From the NCBI RefSeq assembly GCF_000003605.2, contig NW_003113464.1, positions 32,057 through 43,435 of the forward strand: a DNA stretch of 11,379 bases, read 5' to 3'. This document shows, in pieces, positions 6,839-11,379 of the stretch. This stretch comes from Saccoglossus kowalevskii (taxonomy: Eukaryota; Hemichordata; Enteropneusta; Harrimaniidae). Under the pieces are notes generated by a model that was given only the letters and a program-made list of their open reading frames with translations, searched no databases and had not been told where the DNA came from. A program made the position numbers and the translations under genes. Each line of letters opens with the position of its first letter. The first letter of the stretch is position 1.

Positions 6839-9153
6839 ACATTCAATGCACTGCCAGTGGGTACCTTGTATCTGTGGTTGGTGGTACACTCAATGCACTG
6901 CCATTGGGTGCCTTCCATCAGTGTGGTGCGTGGTACACTCAATGTACTGCCATTGGGTGCTTTGTATCAGTGTGGTTGGTGGTACACAATGTACTGCCAC
7001 TGGGTACCTTTGTATCAGTGTGGTTGGTGGTACACAATGTGATTGATGGTACACAATGTACTGCCACTGGGTACCTTGTATCAGTGTGGTTGGTGGTACA
7101 CAATGTACTGCCACTGGGTGCCTTGTATCAGTGTGGTTGGTGGTACACAATGTACTGCCACTGGGTGCCTTGTATCAGTGTGGTTTGTGGTACACAATGT
7201 ACTGCCACTGGGTGCTTTGTATCAGTGTGGTTGGTGGTACACAATGTACTGCCACTGGGTGCCTTGTATCAGTGTGGTTGGTGGTACACTCAAAGCACTG
7301 CCATTGGGTGCCTTGTATCAGTGTGGTTGATGGTACACAATGTACTGCCACTGGGTACCTTGTATCAGTGTGGTTGGTGGTACACAATGTGGTTGGTGGT
7401 ACACATTGTACTGCCACTGGGTACCTTGTATCAGTGTGGTTGGTGGTACACAATGTACTGCCACTGGGTGCTGTGTATCAGTGTGGTTTGTGGTACACAA
7501 TGTACTGCCATTGGGTGCCTTGTATCAGTGTGGTTGATGGTACACAATGTACTGCCACTGGGTGCCTTGTATCAGTGTGGTTGGTGGTACACTCAAAGCA
7601 CTGCCATTGGGTGCCTTGTATCAGTGTGGTTGGTGGTACACAATGTGGTTGATGGTACACAATGTACTGCCACTGGGTACCTTGTATCAGTGTGGCTTAT
7701 GGTACACAATGTACTGCCAGTGGGTACCTTGTATCAGTGTGGTTGGTGGTACACAATGTACTGCCACTGGGTACCTTGTATCAGTGTGATTGATGGTACA
7801 CAATGTACTGCCACTGGGTACCTTGTATTAGTGTGGTTGGTGGTACACAATGTACTGCCACTGGGTGCCGTGTATCAGTGTGGTTTGTGGTACACAATGT
7901 ACTGCCATTGGGTGCCTTGTATCAGTGTGGTTGGTGGTACACAATGTACTGCCACTGGGTGCCTTGTATCAGTGTGGTTGGTGGTACACAATGTACTGCC
8001 ACTGGGTGCCTTGTATCAGTGTGATTGATGGTACACAATGTACTGCCACTGGGTGCCTTGTATCAGTGTGGTTGGTGGTACACAATGTACTGCCACTGGG
8101 TGCCTTGTATCAGTGTGGTTGGTGGTACACTCAAAGCACTGCCATTGGGTGCCTTGTATCAGTGTGGTTGTGGTACACAATGTACTGCCACTGGGTGCCT
8201 TGTATCAGTGTGGTTGGTGGTACACTCAAAGCACTGCCATTGGGTGCCTTGTATCAGTGTGGTTGTGGTACACAATGTACTGCCACTGGGTGCCTTGTAT
8301 CAGTGTGGTTGGTGGTACACAATGTACTGCCATTGGGTGCCTTGTATCAGTGTGGTTCGTGGTATACTCAAAGCACTGCCATTGGGTGCCTTGTATCAGT
8401 GTGGTTGTGGTACACAATGTACTGCCACTGGGTACCTTGTATCAGTGTGGTTGATGGTACACAATGTACTGCCAGTGGGTACCTTGTATCAGTGTGTTGG
8501 TGGTACACAATGTACTGCCACTGGGTGCCTTGTATCAGTGTGGTTGATGGTACACAATATACTGCCAGTGGGTACCTTGTATCAGTGTTGTTGGTGGTAC
8601 ACAATGTACTGCCACTGGGTGCCTTGTATCAGTGTGGTTGGTGGTACACTCAAAGCACTGCCATTGGGTGCCTTGTATCAGTGTGGTTGGTCATACACTC
8701 AATGTACTGCCACTGGGTGCTTTGTATCAGTGTGGTTGTGGTACACAATGTACTGCCACTGGGTGCTTTGTATCAGTGTGGTTGGTGGTACACAATGTAC
8801 TGCCATTGGGTGCATTGTATCAGTGTGGTTGGTGGTACACTCAAAGCACTGCCATTGGGTGCATTGTATCAGTGTGGTTGTGGTACACAATGTACTGCCA
8901 CTGGGTGCCTTGTATCAGTGTGGTTGGTGGTACACAATGTACTGCCACTGGGTGCCTTGTATCATGTGGTTGGTGGTACACAATGTACTGCCACTGGGTG
9001 CCTTGTATCAGTGTGGTTGGTGGTACACAATGTACTGCCACTGGGTGCCTTGTATCAGTGTGGTTGGTGGTACACAATGTACTGCCATTGGGTGGTACAC
9101 AATGTACTGCCACTGGGTGCTTTGTATCAGTGTGGTTTGTGGTACACTCAATG

Positions 9154-9189
9154 CATTGGCATAGTACCCAAGTGATACCATTGCATGGT
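9154..9189 (+). repeat. Right bracketing sequence of the minisatellite
   Basis: Reads CATTGGCATAGTACCCAAGT, then GATACCATTGCATGGT, a close relative of 6804-6838 (about three quarters identical with small gaps). One and a half ordinary units follow before the array ends at about 9243. Confidence 0.6.
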
Positions 9190-9243
9190 TGGTGCCTTGT
9201 ATCAGTGTGGTTGGTGGTACACAATGTACTGCCTTCTGGTACA

Positions 9244-10570
9244 GACTGGCATCCTATATTGAGTGACACACAACTATTCTGGTGATGAACTAATAATTTT
9301 GTGTGCAGACTGAATTGTCACAAAATACCAATCACTAATGTTTGCATAGAAAAACACAATCTCGCACATTTCATATCAGAGTCAGAAGTTACAGTGTAGG
9401 ATCAAACCCTGAGGACGTAGACATAATAATGGAAGTAGTAATAAAAGTATTATAGTAAGAAGACTCAGAGAAAAGTAGAAGGAAGGAATAATAATAAATC
9501 ACTACTAAGATCAACCATGTTGCATTATAAAATCCTAGAACAAACACTGGTTTGTTATATCAGAAATCAAAAAATTAAAGTTTCATGTAGGAAATCGCAT
9601 ACAAGATTTAAATATCAACTTCTGTATTAACATTGATATGGAAGTAGATATTGACTCGCTGCGGTTCTACAGGGATTTACACTGGGTTCATGCCAGACTG
9701 ACATTCATAGCGAAAACATTAAAGGACACGTTTTCTGGTTGTCCCCAGTTTCCGATTCTAAGTCGCATTTCATGAAGGAAGTGAAATCAAAGCAGACAGA
9801 AATTCCACATCTCTACCCCTCTATTACTTATTTCACAAACAGCAGATAACAGTTGCTACAATTGGCTTTTTGATATCATAGAGAAAAATAGAAAACATAC
9901 TTAAGATTAAAATGTTGTGTAATATAGATATTGTAAAACATTATGCTCATTTGCATAGTCAATAAGAATAATTTACAACTATTTTTTTTTATCTTTATCT
10001 AGTGCTCCTGAATCAATATTAAAGCAACACAGTCATGACACTGACATGTTTGATATAGAGTAAATGACAATTATTTTTATGAGTAAAATAAGTCCTGTGT
10101 TTATGATTCAGCGTACAGTAAATATAAATGGTAGTTTATGTGTGCATATAGTATTTGTTCTATTATGCACTGGCATAAATTAGACGCATTTCTATGGTCA
10201 AATTAAGTAATATTTTTATGATTTAGTATACAACAAATGTGATTTTTGTTTTATATATTGGAAATGTACTTCTAATATAGCAAATATGGTAGATTCCATG
10301 CAACATATGTAAAATACTTTTACATTGTATTATGATTTGTCATGACTAAAACTGTTTTGTAGCACACATCTAAACGTTCATTTGATAAAATTCTCTAATA
10401 TACATATACACTGGTTTTAGTACTTAACCTTTATATTCTTCAATATTTCTGGAAATGAACCTTAATTTTGAGGCCAGCAGAGAAAATTTGAGTAAATTTT
10501 CACTCAAAAACATTTGTCTATTTTTGTCCGAATCTTCTGAAGGAAAGTGCAGACTATAAATCAGACTATT
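9244..10570. other. AT-rich sequence without a recognised gene
   Basis: I see no family-like coding sequence, RNA gene or complete transposon here. A less AT-rich patch at about 9638-9830 holds a 45-codon frame, noted separately. TTTATGATT-AG-TACA motifs at 10100 and 10215 are weakly similar, 115 bp apart, and could be an old duplication. Confidence 0.6.
9638..9775 (+). CDS. Doubtful 45-codon reading frame
   Basis: ATG at 9638 to TGA at 9773-9775 encodes MEVDIDSLRFYRDLHWVHAR, then LTFIAKTLKDTFSGC and PQFPILSRIS. Its composition is protein-like (mixed charged and hydrophobic, third positions less AT-rich than the flanks), which stands out in this region. I recognise no family. There is no good splice donor within it and no nearby gene to join it to. 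It may be a remnant of a gene or transposon, a small protein, or chance. Confidence 0.15.
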   Translation: MEVDIDSLRFYRDLHWVHARLTFIAKTLKDTFSGCPQFPILSRIS

Positions 10571-10722
10571 TTGTGATGAAAAGAGGTAACTGGTGATGAA
10601 AAGAGGTAACTGGTGATGAAAAGAGGGAACTGGTGATGAAAAGAGGGAACTGGTGATGAAAAGAGGGAACTGGTGATGAAAAGAGGGAACTGGTGATGAA
10701 AAGAGGGAACTGGTGATGAAAA
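10571..10722 (+). repeat. Minisatellite of 20-bp unit, 7 copies plus a partial
   Basis: The unit TGGTGATGAAAAGAGGGAAC is repeated head to tail without indels. The first two copies have GAGGTAAC and the next five GAGGGAAC; the first copy also has TT for TG at its start, and a partial copy ends at about 10722. The strand is purine-rich. On the minus strand it produces a Phe/Ser/Pro-rich open frame (10424-10825) that is an artefact of the repeat. Confidence 0.96.
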
Positions 10723-11379
10723 AGTTCAAATACTCACTACATGTACATATTATTATTTTGATGATTACTGTTTTGTGTCCTGCAAACATCATTTTTAGTC
10801 TACAGTATGGTGTATCAAACAGCAATATTGAAAAATATATGTTCTTTATGCAACTTTAAACACTTGACAACTGGGGCTTTAAAAATCATACCCTACAGAG
10901 ATATGTTTATTGCAAAGTCTGGAGTAACATGTGATATGTGTAGGAATATCACTTAAATGTTTAAATTTGTGGGAGCTTAGAAAGTCTACACCAATGACTT
11001 GTACCAAATTTGACCATATTCAATTATTGAGCCAATGTAACTTAATGCTCATGAATTGTTTTTCAGATTCAAAAAGTTTTGCAACCATCAGTGATTTAGA
11101 CTGACTACCAACATTTTTCATACATGCTTGATATTATTAATAGTATGACTTTGACATGGCTTGCAAAAGTACACATCTCCCTATAATTAACCTGACATGA
11201 TTCATTAATTATGCAAATTAACTGATTAAAATGGACAATTCTCATTTCATTTACCTTTTGTCGCCATTCATTTTCAGAATTTTTCTACAATTGTGATTAA
11301 GACTTTGCTGCCAATTAGAAATTACGTCCACTTTGACCAAAATTATCAAATAAACAACTTGAATTTAGAATTTTGTAGC
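10723..11379. other. AT-rich sequence without a recognised gene
   Basis: No coding region, RNA gene or repeat is supported here. Isolated TTTTCAG pyrimidine-AG sites (near 11065 and 11277) are not followed by an open, family-like exon. Confidence 0.6.

Larger units (their letters stand above)
6792..9243 (+). repeat. Minisatellite of 47-bp basic unit, about 50 copies
   Basis: The common unit runs GGTGGTACACAATGTAC, TGCCACTGGGTGCC, TTGTATCAGTGTGGTT: 47 bp. Length variants are visible. A 49-bp form has CACTCAAAGCACTGCC (at about 7291, 7594, 8132, 8227, 8369, 8651 and 8852). A 44-bp form lacks GGT (GTGGTTGTGGTACAC). Partial insertions repeat GGTTGGTGGTACACAATG. Point variants include GGGTACC for GGGTGCC and GGTTGATGG for GGTTGGTGG. 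Units are near-identical in the middle and degenerate at both edges. The basic unit has no TAA, TAG or TGA triplet, so all three forward frames are open and give long Trp/Cys/Val-rich translations (up to 441 codons). Because 47 is not a multiple of 3 these frames rotate through one another, and indels shift them, so protein coding is not supported. Confidence 0.95.

Noticed and set aside
6829-8028. 399-codon forward reading frame in the tandem array (also 441 codons at 7850-9175 and 379 codons at 8025-9164)
   Set aside because: All three forward frames are open simply because the repeat unit has no stop triplet; unit length is not a multiple of three and indels shift the phase freely, which is not how a coding repeat evolves.
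6792-9243. CRISPR-like array
   Set aside because: The repeats are directly adjacent units with no unique spacers, in an intron-containing eukaryotic context.
8841-9269. Minus-strand reading frames across the array
   Set aside because: They are reverse readings of the same minisatellite. One phase in three contains a stop per unit cycle, and there is no sign of a start or splice context.
10100-10240. Tandem duplication of about 115 bp around TTTATGATT
   Set aside because: The similarity is limited to about 25 AT-rich bases and may be chance.
10424-10825. 133-codon minus-strand frame rich in Phe, Ser and Pro
   Set aside because: Its core is the reverse reading of the 20-bp minisatellite and its flanks are AT-rich non-coding sequence.

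Overview
The window looks like animal nuclear DNA, AT-rich and intron-bearing, most likely from a marine invertebrate. It holds the 3' part of one recognisable gene on the + strand. Five exons with clean GT/AG splice sites join in frame into the C-terminal ~429 residues of an ERI2-type (ERI1 exoribonuclease family member 2, EXOD1) protein. The visible part includes the second half of a DEDDh 3'-5' exonuclease domain, a long low-complexity region, and a C-terminal GRF zinc finger. The 5' exons, including the one for the DFE-type first exonuclease motif, lie upstream of the window. The organism cannot be fixed from the sequence. The palindromic TATTTTCGC-rich MITEs, the pogo/Tigger-like elements and the AT-rich introns fit a mollusc or another lophotrochozoan, but that is an inference.

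Layout. 1-200: end of an intron. 201-342: exon A. 343-2470: intron with a 173-bp palindromic MITE (367-539), a run of 14 G, and a 680-bp pogo/Tigger-like element (1285-1964) that keeps a transposase fragment. 2471-2571: exon B. 2572-4426: intron with an 891-bp element with GC-rich terminal inverted repeats (2959-3849) and a second, longer copy of the MITE family (~4085-4402) ending 22 bp before the splice acceptor region closes. 4427-4508: exon C. 4761-4855: exon D. 5335-6204: last coding exon, with stop. 6205-6790: probable 3' UTR with three AATAAA signals.

6792-9243 is a ~2.45-kb minisatellite with a 47-bp basic unit, about 50 copies, with length variants (44, 49 and partial units) arranged in higher-order blocks. 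The unit contains no TAA, TAG or TGA triplet on the + strand, so long reading frames appear there in all three forward frames; I do not regard them as genes. The array is bracketed by two related ~35-bp divergent sequences. 9244-11379 is AT-rich and apparently non-coding, apart from a second small minisatellite (20-bp unit, 7 copies, 10571-10722) and a doubtful 45-codon reading frame at 9638-9775.

The single gene and the repeats have no visible functional link. The interest lies in the architecture: transposons sitting close to exon borders, two TA-flanked elements with clustered subterminal repeats, and an array with internal hairpins and higher-order structure. I found no convincing new multi-gene system here.
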